From positions 124,001 to 188,000 of the forward strand of contig KV918809.1 in the NCBI GenBank assembly GCA_002049455.2: a stretch of 64,000 bases of DNA, written 5' to 3'. The notes under the pieces are model-generated. The model was given only the letters and a program-made list of their open reading frames with translations, made no database searches and was not told where the DNA came from. The translations under genes were made by a program, and so were the position numbers. The stretch is from Porphyra umbilicalis (Eukaryota; Rhodophyta; Bangiophyceae; Bangiales; Bangiaceae). Positions 12,337 to 23,434 of this stretch are shown here, piece after piece. Each line of letters starts with the position of its first letter. Position 1 is the stretch's first letter.

Positions 12337-12985
12337 ATGGCGTCGGCGGTTAACGGTGAGCCGCCGCCGCCGCCACCGCCGCAGCTACCGCCGGCAGATG
12401 ACGCGGGCGACGCAGGCGAGCCCCGCGCCATTCTCAATGTCCCGTCGCCGGTCACCGGCGGCGCGGTGGATCACGTTCACCCGCGACAGCCGCCGACTAC
12501 CGCGTAGCGAGGGAGCCCCCGGCGCAACGTTGTCGTCACTGTCGGCCGCCGTCTTCGCCGCCGAGTGGCTCAAGCGGGCGAACGGGGCGGCCGCGAGCGC
12601 CCCCCTTACCTTCCCCCCACCCCCACACTCCGCGGCCGTCGCCGGTCGCCACTACCTACCCCTCGGCGCCCCACCCCCCCCCACGACGCCGACCGGTGCG
12701 CCCCCCCACGACGCCGACCGGTGGGGCCCCTCCGCACGCGGACGCGTCGGCCACGGACCTTGGCACAGGGGTGCCGTGCGCCCGCCGCCGCCGCGGCAGC
12801 TTCGGCGCGCCGCCCGAGGCGCGCGTCTGCACGCACGCGGCCTCCTTCCCCCGGCCGGGTGCGTCGATGCGCCGCACGGGGGGGGCGGCCCCCTACGGGA
12901 AAAATTTGCTGGATATCCAGCTTTTTTGGCCCCGGGATCCCGGAAAAAGCCGGATCCGGTGGCCTTGAAGTCCATTTCGGTCGGA
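12145..12985. mobile_element. Foldback-like inverted repeat around a GC-rich core
   Basis: The left arm (about 12145-12336) ends GGATATCCAGGAAAATTTTC then CCGTAGGG. The right arm (12888-12985) is its inverted counterpart: CCCTACGGGAAAAATTTGCT, then GGATATCCAGC, then a diverged match to GGATCC..GGAAAAAGC.GGATC about 20-40 bases further on. The arms are unequal in length (the right arm lacks roughly 85 bases). They enclose about 550 bases of GC-rich sequence with no gene. This resembles a foldback or non-autonomous inverted-repeat element. I cannot see clear target duplications. Confidence 0.5.
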
Positions 12986-13245
12986 AACAGAGGCCGTTCG
13001 ACTGATCCAGCGGCTCGCAGGAGCGGGCCAAACAGCAAGCATCATTCCAAGCCACCTGAGCGAGCCCCCACAATTGCAGCTTGTCAGAAAATCCAGGATC
13101 TCGGGCGGTCTGTCGCCCGACGCGCGCTGCACGTGAGGCGATCTTCCGCGCCGCAGTGTGTGGCCCAGATCGCCGGCGCTTGGGCAGCTTTCCTCCCCCC
13201 AGACGCCCATTCCTGATGTGTGCCGCCCGCCCCCCCGTCGTTTAA

Positions 13246-14258
13246 CCAGATCGGCTGCTTCGGCGGCGTTGCAACGGATCTTGGTCGTCCCCTCCCCCCC
13301 TCGCGCACACCTGTTGTCCCCGTCCTTGCCGTTGTCCCAGGCACGTATCCCCCCCCCCTTGCTTCTTGGAGCGTGCCCTATGTGAAGGTATGTGGACGCA
13401 TGTGAGAGGTCTTGCTGTGATTTTTTTTGTGCCGACCTTTGAGCTGGATATGTTCGGGAGGACGGAAGGGGGGGACGGGAGAGAGGCGCGGGAGGAGTAC
13501 GAGGGAGGTGGAAGAGGAGAGGGGATGGAGACAGGGGACGGGGGCATCTCTCGCTGCGCCGCGTCCGCACTATCCGCGTACAGCCGGACGCCGCCCCCGC
13601 AACCTCTCCCGTCGGATTGGCCCATTTGGACGCCGCCGTCACGACCACCCGCTTCACGACCACCCAGATCCCTCTCCGTTGGAGAAGTGAGGAAGTGGGG
13701 AGTGTCCGACTGCCGGGTTGTTTTGTCTGAACTGGCCACTGACCTGTACACGCCGCTCTGCACTTCGCTCTGTTTCTGCACCTTATTCTCTGCTATGGTG
13801 TTTACCGTATGTTCCTGTACTTTTTCTGTCTACATCTGTCTGCTCTTCTTGTGCCTTGCCTTTTCTTTGCAGCGGGGGGAAGCGGGCGGGGGCTCGGGGC
13901 GTTCGTGCCGCTCGCTTCACCGGCTCATGTTAATTTCCACTTGCTTGATTGCACTTGACTGTAGGTTCACATGGCAGCACTAATAAATACCATTCAAATG
14001 AACTACTATAAGCAACAGTGTCAGAGGACGCAGAGGACCAATCAGGTGTGTGCTTACAGTGAATTGAGGAGCGTTGTGAGCCAACCAAAGTGCCATCAGA
14101 TCAAGCTTTTTTCCTGGATCCTTGACGACGGGAGGGCCCCCGCGACCGGAATACGGCGGGTCAACTTGGAGCCTACAGACGGAAATATTTCTCCTGTGAG
14201 TGTCAGATCGGCGCTGTTCAAAGTGGCTGGATATCCAGGAAATTTTTCCCGTAGGGCC
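13246..14258 (+). repeat. Long direct repeat, copy 2
   Basis: Second copy of 11281-12336, same orientation, 1.9 kb away. Its open frame 13366-13983 (205 codons) matches that of copy 1 almost throughout. It ends at the same TTTCCCGTAGGGC word but is followed by a different GC-rich block (14259-14860), and no inverted arm follows. 14861-15637 holds no gene I can support; it includes the presumed 5' region of the RING gene. Confidence 0.8.
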
Positions 14259-15637
14259 TGCGGCCACCGGCGGCGGCCAGGGGCGGCGCGGAGCTCCCCG
14301 CCGCCGCCCCACCGCCGTCGCCAGCACTTTTGGGCGACGCGCGGGGCCCCGCGGCGGCGCCGCTGCGGCAACGTGCCGGCGGGTCAGCCAGGGGCGCTGC
14401 CGCCCCGGCCGCCGGTCCCCACGTCGCCGCCGCCGCCAGCGGTCGGCGGCTCGCGGCGGCGCGCGGTGGCGGCGGCGCCCCTCCCATCGCCGCTGCGGTC
14501 GTTCCCCGCCCGCCCTGCCCCGCGTGGCAGCCCCGCCCCGACGCCGACGGCGGCCACAGCGGCGGGCGTCACCGCCAACGAGTCGACGCTCGGCGTCGGC
14601 ACCGCTCACGCCCCGCCGCCGTTGCCGCCGCCTCTTGGCGCCATCACGGAACCGCCACGGGGTGTGGCTGTCACGCGCTCCGCGACCGCCGCCCCGTGGT
14701 GTCCACACCGGCGGCTGCTCGTCGCTCGCCGTTGCGACGGGGTCCATCGGCAGCACCGCCCGGGGGGGATTGGGCGGCGTCAGCCCCCACGGCGGCGGCC
14801 CCATCAGCTGCTGTCACCGGCACGTGCGCCCCGCCGCCCCGCCACCGCTGACTAAAATATAGGCGTTGCCGCCGGCCGCAGCGCAGCCGTCGCCGCGCAC
14901 GGGTGGGTGGTAGCGGGTCGAGGAGCGCGCAGTGAAAAGGCAGCCAAAAAAACGCACGCCCACGCGGCAGTGTCATAAGGAGGTATCAGCTGGTACAGCT
15001 GCAGCTGGTTGTGAAGCAACGCCGCGCAGTGGGTGCTGGTGATGCTCGATGGCCGAGACATCATGGGCCGTGCGGTCGTGCGCGAGTGTCGAGCCCGTCG
15101 CCAGGACTTGGTCATAGATCCTTTGATCTCGTTTCTGGTGGATTCTCGACATCTGATTGGCCGAGACTGGTAGCTTGATCCCACATTTACTGTTGTGTGT
15201 TCCTGATTAAGTCTAAGCAGGGCACGACCAGAGCATTAATTCCTGAAAGTCGAAGACGATCGTGCCAGCGGGGCTTGCATACATAACGTGGCCGATGTCG
15301 ACCATGGTGCGCGGAGGGGCGCCGACGCGCGTCACGAGCTGTCGGTTGACCTCGTTCGTGGGCCCGCACCTTGTTTTGCACCTCCTGGAACCTAAGCGCT
15401 CACCTCCCTTGCTGCTCCTGCATTCATATTTATTTCTTCGTGTCCTTGTCGTTCGCTCCCTATTGCCGCCGTTCCTCCTGGCAGCTGCGGGTCGTGCCCC
15501 CCCCCCCCCGTACGTGTTCCACCTCCTCACTCCTCCTATCCTGTCTCCCTGAGCTTCACTATCCCCCCCTCTCCCCATCTCCCGGCCCTGCTCTACATAT
15601 CTGGCACCCCTCTCTCCATCGTTGGTCTGACAACATC

Positions 15638-17355
15638 ATGGCCGCTCCCGCGGGCGCGCGCTCGGACGAGGAGCTGGCCATGGCGCTGCAAGTCGCAGAA
15701 TTATCAAACGCCCACGGGCTGCCGCCCGACGTGGCCGCGGCGGTGGACGCCACGCCGTCTGTGTGGCCCGTGTGGCAGCGGCTCGTTGACGCCGAAGTTG
15801 CCGTCCACGCCGTGGCGGGGCGGGCGGCGGCGGCGGCGGCGGCAGTCCAGGGGGGAGAAGCAGCGGCGGCGGTCGAGGGGGGAGAAGCAGCGGCGGCGGT
15901 CGAGGGGGGAGAAGCAGCGGCGGCGGTCGAGGGGGGAGAAGCAGCGGCGGCGGGAGGCGGCGCCCGTCAACCGGCACGACCACAACGTCCACCGCCGCCG
16001 CAGCAGGCGGGGGCGGCTGCTAGGTCGGGAGCCGCGGGTGGCGGCCGGCCACCACAAGACACGCATGCGCGTCCCGGCACTGGCGGGCGCACACAGGTGT
16101 ACCCAGTAGGCGGCGGCCGCGGCCATGTGCACGTGCACGTAAGTGGCGGCGGTGCCGGCGGCGGCGGCGGGGGAGATGGCGGAGGCGGCAGGGGAGATGG
16201 CGGAGGCGGCGGGGGAGATGGCGGAGGCGGCGGGGGAGATGGCGGAGGCGGCGGCCCGACTTTTGCCGACACGTTTGGCTCGATCTTTGGGCTGCTCTCG
16301 ACGCTAACGGGCGACGGGAACGGTGGGGGGCTCGGGGGGGGCCGACCTCCAGAGGGAACGGCCGCCTCGACGGGCGGGGCGGGGGGGGAGGACCCAATAG
16401 CTGCCGCCGCCGCCGCGGCTGCCCGGCACTTGGCAGGAAACGTGGGGGTGGGCGCGGGCGCTGGCGTACCAGCTGGTGGTGATGGCGCATTTGAGAGTGG
16501 AGGGGCTACCGGCGGTGCCGGTCCGGGAGCCACGCGTGGCGGTGGTGGCCCCGGCGGTGGAAGTAGCGGTGGCGGCGTCGGCGGCGGCGCGGGCATGCCC
16601 CCCCGATAATCACGGGGTTATTTGGCTTCACCGACGGGGCGGGGAACTTTTCGGGCTTTGCGCCCATGGACGTGGGCGGCGGCGGCGGCAGCGGTGGTGC
16701 GGGCAGGGGTGGCGCGGACGGCACCGCAGGGGACGGCGGCGGCGGCGGCGGCGGCGGTCGGCCCGGCCCCGCGGCGGGTTTTGGGGAGCTCGCTCAGCAA
16801 ATGCTGCGGCTCAGCCTCTTTGGCGGCGGCGGCGCCTTTGGCGGCGCCGCCGACACCTTCGAGCAATTTGCAGACCTCGCGGAGCGCCTCGGCGGGGGAC
16901 CCCGGGGGGCGCCAGAGGACGTGATCGCCGCGTTGCCGACGCGAATGGTGGGGGTGGCGCCGCCCGGGGGGGGCCGGGTGGCGCCCCCGCCGCCACCGTC
17001 GGGCGGCGACGAGGCGGCGACGGCGGCGGGCGGCGGCGGGGTGGCCGCAGCGTCGTCGACGGAGAGACCACAACCCAGTGTGGGGCCACCTGCTGTGGCG
17101 GATACGGCGGCGGCGGCAGCGTCGGCGGCTTCAGCGTCGGCGACCGCCGCGCCCCCAGACGCGTCAGAGGCCGTGCCCGACACAGACGGCGCGTGCGCGG
17201 TGTGTCTCGCCGACTTTGCGGTTGGGGAGGAGCTGCGGGAGCTCCGGTGCGGCCACGCCTTTCACAAGACGTGCATCGACACGTGGCTCCGCGTCCGCGC
17301 CGTGTGTCCGGTGTGCAAGGCCGACATGGACGGGCGACCGGCGAGCGGCGACTGA
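15638..17355 (+). CDS. RING-H2 E3 ubiquitin ligase, Gly/Ala-rich
   Basis: Predicted E3 ligase that brings an E2-ubiquitin conjugate to substrates. I chose ATG 15638 (MAAPAGARSDEELAMALQVA) because the acidic EELAMAL helix resembles a ubiquitin-interacting motif. Repeats of the type GGEAAAAVE (33-base DNA unit, about 15850-15950) and Gly-rich repeats follow. The RING-H2 sits at the C-terminus: CAVCLADF, then CGHAFHKTCIDTW, then CPVCKAD, giving the C3H2C3 ligand order, with TGA at 17353. The C-terminal RING is in a different frame from the start. The switch is at the C7 run 16598-16604, where one more C would join GGGAGMPP to IITGLFGFTDGAGNFSGF. I read this as one gene of about 572 residues with a probable sequence error. 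There is no transmembrane segment. 17356-17715 is intergenic. Confidence 0.8.
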
Positions 17356-17715
17356 CATCATGTCATGGGGCCCATGATGGGGGGAGGAGGGTGGGGACGT
17401 GGCGGGGGTTAGCCATGCTCGGTGTCGGCGAGCGCAGGGGCGCGCCGTCGTTCCACGTGGAGGACCAAGCACGGATGCATGTGTATTTTTCTCGAGTGGG
17501 GTGTTGAGGTGAGCGACACGAGCACGCAATCAAATAGGGCTGCTACCAGCCGTTGCATCAAACGAGTCATGAGAGGTTTGCACAGGAGGGCGTTGGGGTG
17601 GTCAATGGCTCGTCGCGGACGGCACTGCGGCCGCTGCCGGAGCAGACTCTCAGACACGAACCACCCCCACAGCGCCCGCGGCAAGGCCAGGAAGGTGAGC
17701 GACGCATGCGTGCGC

Positions 17716-18299
17716 TCACGAAAAGAGGTGTTTGAAGTTGGGCAGGCACGTCACGTCCGCCGTCCGGTTGTACACATCCACGTCTGCAATGCAGCAGCCA
17801 AAAAGAGAGCAACAGGGAGACCACCAGCAAAACCGTACAGATATCAAGATCGATAAAGCCCACACGACACACACAACAAAACACGTTAGTAATCTACACA
17901 CTCTCGCGTGCACAGTTGACGCGGCAAGCCCACCCGCCCACTCCCCAAAGAGAAACACGCCCCCCGCAGCGACAGCCCCCCCCCCCCCCCCCCGGCATCC
18001 AAAGAAAAAAAAAAAAACGAACCAAAGTTGGGACCAAGCATCGTGCACATCCGCTTCTCGGCCAGCGTCGACCCGGTCGAGTCGAGTTCCCCAACGAGCA
18101 GCACATTGTGCTCCACCTGCACTTCATCGGTAACGTCCATAGGCACCACGCGCAGACAGTTGCCGACGGTGTAGCCATCTTCTGCGACCGCCGTCACGGG
18201 GCCGGCGACGACCACAAACTTGCCCGCGTAACTGCCACAGTCGGAGAGCTTGATGAAGGGGGCGGTGCGGCTGTTGCCGCCCGCGTTGCCCGCGGCCAT
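17716..18299 (-). CDS. RPA3: Replication protein A 14-kDa subunit (RPA3/RPA14), two exons
   Basis: Small OB-fold subunit of the RPA trimer that coats single-stranded DNA in replication and repair. Exon 1 is 18299-18023 (ATG at 18299, MAAGNAGGNSRTAPF). Exon 2 is 17783-17716, and the 239-base intron 18022-17784 has GT-AG ends (donor GTTCGT, acceptor TTGCAG). Splicing in phase 1 gives GPNFDVDVYNRTADVTCLPN, the expected start of the C-terminal helix of this family (compare FDLDLYNEAV in animals). The spliced product is 114 residues, close to the usual 110-121. Core matches are YAGKFVVVAGPV, the VEHNVLLVGEL strand pair and MLGPNFD. The intron holds a poly-T run (poly-A on the plus strand) and a C16 run. 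The family call is from pattern and the clean splice; sequence identity is low. Confidence 0.8.
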
Positions 18300-18736
18300 G
18301 GCGGCGGCGGTCGAGGGGAGAGGGGTGGGGGCGGGTAAAGGCGGAGGCGAGAAGGACAAGAAAGGCAGGCAGGCGAGGCAAACCAGCAAGGGGTTGCTTG
18401 GGCGGGTTGCTGCGGGGCGTGAAGGAAACGCGTGCGAGGGAGACGCCGCGCCCGCGGAGCCTTTGGAGGCGGGCGCGAATCGAGCGGTGGTTGCAGCGTA
18501 TGCGCAAACGAGTGCCATCCGAAAAAAGCGGGACAAATCTGGCGGGGCTACTGGGGTCAATGTGGCGATAAAGTCCATCTCCGTTTCGTGTATTTAACTT
18601 TTCGGCTCACGAACTGCTCTGGGAGTTTTGGCCTAGACGCCAACGGCTCGGACCAAATACAGCTCTTCTCGAAACCGCTGTCCCGCCCACCAGCGAGGAG
18701 CCATTGGGGTGTGGCAGAAGCGCAACGCTGCGCCAT

Positions 18737-21041
18737 TTACGCTGGACAGGGCGCAACGCCTGCTCCTCCCTCCGGCCCTGTTCTTGGAGGGGCGGCCGCT
18801 CCCCCCCCCCCCCCCCGCCCCCCACCCTCATACACGATACACGGCTCGGCGGGCCGGTACGTCGAGCCGACCGGGCAGCCAAACGCGGCGGCAAACGCCG
18901 GCGTCTGCGACAGCGCCCCCCGCACACGAAACTCCCCCGGCGCGTGCGCGTCGGCGACGAGGTACCGCGTGAGCCCCGCGGCCGACCACTTGACACCCCA
19001 AAATTGGGCGGTGGCCACCCAAAACAGCTGCTCGTCGGTCAGCACGGCGGCGAGCGCGGGGTTGGTACCCCCGACCGAGCCGCCCGCGGCCGCGACGCGG
19101 CCGCCGGGACCGAGCGCGGCCGCAAAGGCGTCGGCGGCGGCGGCGACGCCAAACGCGTCGGCGAGCGCCTCGCGCAGCACGGCGGCGCCATTGACGGTGA
19201 CGGGCGGCGCGCCGGGCACCGACAGCTGCTCGACGGTAAAGGTGTCATAGAGGGCGGTGACGCACGCGGTGCGGTTGGTAAACGCCGCGCGCGCGGCGGG
19301 CGACAACGAGCCGCCGGGCACCGCCACGCCGGCGGCGTCATAGCCGAGGCCGACCGGATCAAAGGCGTGGCCAAACTCGAGGCCGCCGACAAACGCGGCG
19401 CCGCCATACGCCAGCGCAGCCGGCGCCGGTGCTGCCGCCGCCGCCGCCGCCGACGGCAGCACGGGCCACCGCCGCAGCACCGCGTTGAACGTCACCGTGT
19501 TGGTCCACGGCGTGTGCGAGGCGTCCATGACACACGCCGGGGACCGCCAGCGGCCACCCCCCCGCGCCCCGGCGGGTGGCGTTGTGAGGCGTGCGAGCCG
19601 CCCCCGCGCCGCCGCCGCCGCCGCCGACGCCAACCCCGCCGCGTACGCGGCGGCGCCCGGCGCCACGGCCACGTCGGCGGGCGTCGGCCGCGCCCCACCG
19701 GGGTCGACGCCGAAGCGCAGGCGGGCGCCGTCGAGTTTGCGACGCGCCGCCGACCGGCTCCGCGCGCCGAGCCACGGGGTGCCGTCGAGCAGCCGCCCCG
19801 CCGCGCCGCGCACGCCGTCGAGCAGCTCCGCCGCCGCGGCCGTGTCGGCGGGCGCCACGTTGGCGGCCGCCCACGCGGCCGACAGGTCGTCGGGGAGCAC
19901 CGCGGCCACGTCGGCAAAGCAGCGGTCCCCGGGCGACGGGGGGGTGGCACGTCCCCGCCGCCGCCGCGTCCGACGGCGGCGGCGATGACGGCGTCGACCG
20001 CCGCGCGGGCGGCGGCGCCGAGGAGTCCCCGCGCCGCGTAGCGGGCGGTGGCGGTGTAGACAAAAAAAGCCGGCATGGCGGACCGGAGGGTGGTGTTGCC
20101 GAGCACGCGCTGGGAGAGGGCGGTGAAGTAGGGCGCGTCGACGAGCCGCGTGGCCGCTGGCGGGCCGATGGGGCCGACCGCCGACCGGTAGGCCGCGAGC
20201 GCCGGCACGTCGGCGGTGTCGAGCGGAACGGGCGCGCCGCCGCGGCGGGGTAGCCCGTCGAGCGCCGCCTCGACGGCGATCCCCGCGTCGACGTGGAACG
20301 CCCGCGCCGCCGCCGACGCGCAGCCGCCGTCGGCGACCCACCGCGCGTCACGGGCGGCGGCGAGCATTGCGTCTGCAAACGTCACGCGCGCGGCCGCCGG
20401 CACGGCGGCGCCCGTCGAGACGGCGTCAACGGGGTGGCGCGGCGGCCCGAGGTGCAGAAACTCCCTGCCGCCGCCCGCATGGAGATCGGGCCCAACCGAC
20501 CACCCCCACAACGCGTCGCCGGCGAGACCCCCCCGGTGGGTGGCGGCGACCGCCGCCGCCACCGCCCCGACGGTCGGCACGGGGGGCGCCCCCCCCCCGC
20601 GTCGCCAGCCGTCGGCACCAGCGCCGAGCGGAGGGGCGCCAAGGCCACCGCCGACGGCGGGCCCCCCCTCGCGGCAGCCGCCGCCCGGCACGCGCCGTAC
20701 AGCACGCCCGACTTTTTTTGACGCGAGCGCCCCGCCGTCGGCAAGGGCGGCGGTCACCCACGTGGTGGCGGCGTCGTCGAGCGCGCCCCGGGTGCGGTCG
20801 AAAAAGTCGGCGCCGGCCGGCACGGTGGCGGCGTCGACCCACCCGCCGACGGCGTAGCGGTAAAAGCCGTCGCACGGGTCCGCGGTGCGGTCCATGGCGC
20901 CGAGGATGGCGGCCGCGACGGCGGCGGGGGTGGCGGGCTCGGGGGGGGCTGCCCCGCGCCGTTGGCGAGGGGGAGGGGGGAGGTGGCGGCGGCGACCGCC
21001 GCCGCCGCCGCCGCCAGCGTCCACCATCGAGGGCGGATCAT
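18737..21041 (-). CDS. Peptidase M13 (neprilysin-like) homologue, zinc site altered
   Basis: Family M13 members are zinc endopeptidases of the secretory pathway or cell surface. From ATG 21041 there is a signal-peptide-like start (MIRPRWWTLAAAAAAVAAA). Then come DPCDGFYRYAVGGW (the conserved N-terminal DPC.DFY motif), LYGACRAAA, GDALWGWSVGPDLH, YFTALSQRVLGNTTL, ASHTPWTNTVTFNAV, GLEFGHAFDPVGLGYD, LREALAD, DEQLFWVATAQFWG and a C-terminal FGCPVGSTYRPAEPCIVY. In the zinc motif HExxH the first His is Leu (LEFGH), while the Glu and second His remain and the third ligand Glu is kept in REALAD. Catalysis is therefore doubtful. Frame switches fall in homopolymers at 20941-20948, 20713-20719, 20662-20668 and 19938-19944: three look like a missing base and one an extra base. 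I treat it as one host gene with sequence errors, though a decayed copy is possible. 18300-18736 and 21042-22060 show nothing else. Confidence 0.8.
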
Positions 21042-22061
21042 GGGTGGGTGGGGGGGGGGGGGTTGGGTGGGGATGGGGTGTCTTGGCGATGGGGGGGGGG
21101 CGGGGAGCGCAGGAGCGGGGATGGAGGAGGGGCGGGAGGCGGCGCGCGAGCGGCGTCTGGAAGGGGAACCAGCCTGGAGCGAGGGTGCTCGACGTCGAGC
21201 GGGGCACACGGCGCCGGCCAAAGGAGTGCCGCAACGCGCGGCCGCCCGGCACGCGGGCGCCAAGCCGCCCCACGCACCGGGGGAACGTCGCCATCCACCC
21301 GCCCGCGCCGCGCATCCAGCCAGGGGGGACACCCCACGGGTACGTCCTTACACATCCGGGCGAATCTCGCGGGCCCGACGTTGCCACGGTAACCGACGGG
21401 CGCAGGCGTGGCGGCGGCGCGCGTCACCCCAACTCGTGTGCGGGGCATGCGGGGTCGACGGCCACGGGTGTGGGTGGTTCTTCAGCGCACACGCCACATC
21501 TGCAGGGCGGCGGGGGGCCGACCGCAGCTGCTTTCAACGAGGTGTCATCAGAGCCACGAGCGGGCGGCGATGGCTGCTCCTGGAACCGCCATACCCGCTG
21601 CTCGCCGCGCAGGCGTCCGACGTACCGGCGCTTTCCGGGGACGTCACCCGAGCACGCAGTGACGGGCCATCCACGGATCCGTGGCCAGCAACCCAGCCGC
21701 GGCCGACCGGGGACCCCAGCAAAAAGGCAGGACTACCCCATGGTGGCCTACATTGAGACGGCGACTGCCACGCGCAGCCGACAAAGCGGCAGACTGCGCC
21801 GCCGTGGCCATGCGACAACCACTAGCCGGTCCGTCGGCGGCCGACGACAGCGACGTCGCCCACACCGGAGAGTACAACCACACAGACGAACTCAGGCTAC
21901 GGAGCCGCACGCGTCGTTCTTCAAGCTCGCTGGAAGACGGTCCATGGCCAGACCAATGCCAACAGTAGGGCCCGGGGAGGCCGCATCGCGGGGGAGGAGG
22001 CGAAGCGCGACCGTGCCGGCAAACAGAAGAGAGGGGACAAGCTTCCACTCGAGGGAATACA

Positions 22062-22192
22062 GAATACAGCCGTTCTCCCAAAAACCCGGCACTCCAACAG
22101 TTGCAACAGAGTTCCAAATCGGCCTCTACGACCCCGCATGCGGGGTCGTAGCGCACAGGACGATTTCCCTGGCCTTTAGAGCAAACCCAGCA
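22062..22192 (-). repeat. Dispersed repeat fragment related to 36608-36699
   Basis: Read on the minus strand, this has GTTGCAACTGTTGGAGTGCC, GTTTTTGGGAGAACGGCTG and AAAGGCCAGGG in common with the spacer 36608-36699. It also has CATTGCTGGGTTTGCTCT, matching 35893-35912. A perfect hairpin CTACGACCCC-GC-ATGC-GGGGTCGTAG lies at about 22127-22151. From 22193 to about 23260 the sequence is less GC-rich and shows no gene; it may be the 5' flank of the Harbinger element. Confidence 0.6.
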
Positions 22193-23267
22193 ATGATGGA
22201 CTAACGAAACGTGTCTGTATTATTGGTGCAACGTGTCTATATTCGCTTATTGGTCCACTATCCACCCTCTTGTCAATGTAACGGTGCCCTAAACAACGTC
22301 GAATCACCTCGAACCACCACCGACAATTTACATAACTCCTTCTCGGTCCGATAGTCCGGGTGACACAATAGGGGGTGCATGTTCTATTCGAAGGCAAAAT
22401 ACGGCACGGCACCCCTATTCAGGACACGAGGACTATCCTAGACGCCCTCCCATTGGCTGATCGTCAAATGAGATTGATCCACCACGTGTCCCACGGCCTC
22501 GGATAACCTGAAATGACGACCGGCAAACGATCGCAAGCCGTAGACAGGGCTGTATCTGACATGTGACCGAACGCTTGACCGAACGCTGGACGCTCCCAGA
22601 CAGACACAGCCGGCGCGAGGCGTCGTAACGTATGAGCGAGACACGGACGCCGGACGAAGTGACACACCAGTACCTTGACTCCATCGGCCGGACACATGAC
22701 ACCTGAACGAAACGAGCCGTCCAACATCGCGGGAAGTGGAGGACACGCGGGCCTGTCACGTTGACACGGTCTCGTGTCAGTCGCGGTCATGGCGCACTCA
22801 GCTAACCGCAAATCGAGTACCTAAGGTGACGAAGTGTCAACGACCTCGCACTACAGACGATACGTTGTCCTCGGAATGGCGAAAACACGACTGCGGGAGT
22901 CGAATTCACAGTGTGTGGCAGGAAATGGTGCTTCGTGACTATCGGTCAGCTTTCCGGTAAAGGTGTGTTGGTCAATTGTCCTCCTATTGTGACAGCCTCT
23001 CATACGTACATGATTGTGGATTGTGTGGTCCAACGGGGACCGTTCTGCTGAACGGAGGAGGGTGCGTCAAAATTCCTCCCCATTGGTATGATGCGAGGGG
23101 TACCGGCAGGTCCGACGCCCTGTATGGACCCATCGATGCTCTGGGAGGGGTGGGGGCAGCAACGACATGCTGCCCAGGCGCGATGGCATTCTGGGAGGGG
23201 GGGGCCGGCTGCTCAATCCGCAGCCGCACCCGTCGCGATCTGGCCGCCCGCGACACGGAGGAGCACC

Positions 23268-23395
23268 GCGCTCGCGACCACGGTGACCGCCGTGCTCGCG
23301 ACCGCCGTGCTCGCGGCCGCCGTGCTCGCAGCCGTCGTGCTCGCGGCCGCCGTGCTCGCGACCGCCGTGCTCGCGACCGCCGTGCTCCCGCCGCC
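23268..23395. repeat. 15-bp tandem repeat, about nine copies
   Basis: Variants of GCTCGCGACCGCCGT repeat in register. In the frame of the transposase just downstream they would read RARDR/RARGR pentapeptides. That basic stretch could be an N-terminal extension if translation starts upstream of 23435, but I see no good upstream start. Confidence 0.75.
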
Positions 23396-23434
23396 GCGTT
23401 CGCGTCTTGTGCGCAAGCACAGTGCTTCAGCGCC

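Noticed and set aside
16476-17507. 343-codon frame overlapping the RING gene
   Set aside because: It is a shadow frame; the RING-H2 ligands are only in the 16666 frame.
20885-22204. 439-codon plus frame antisense to the M13 gene
   Set aside because: Compositional shadow; the minus strand carries the conserved M13 motifs.
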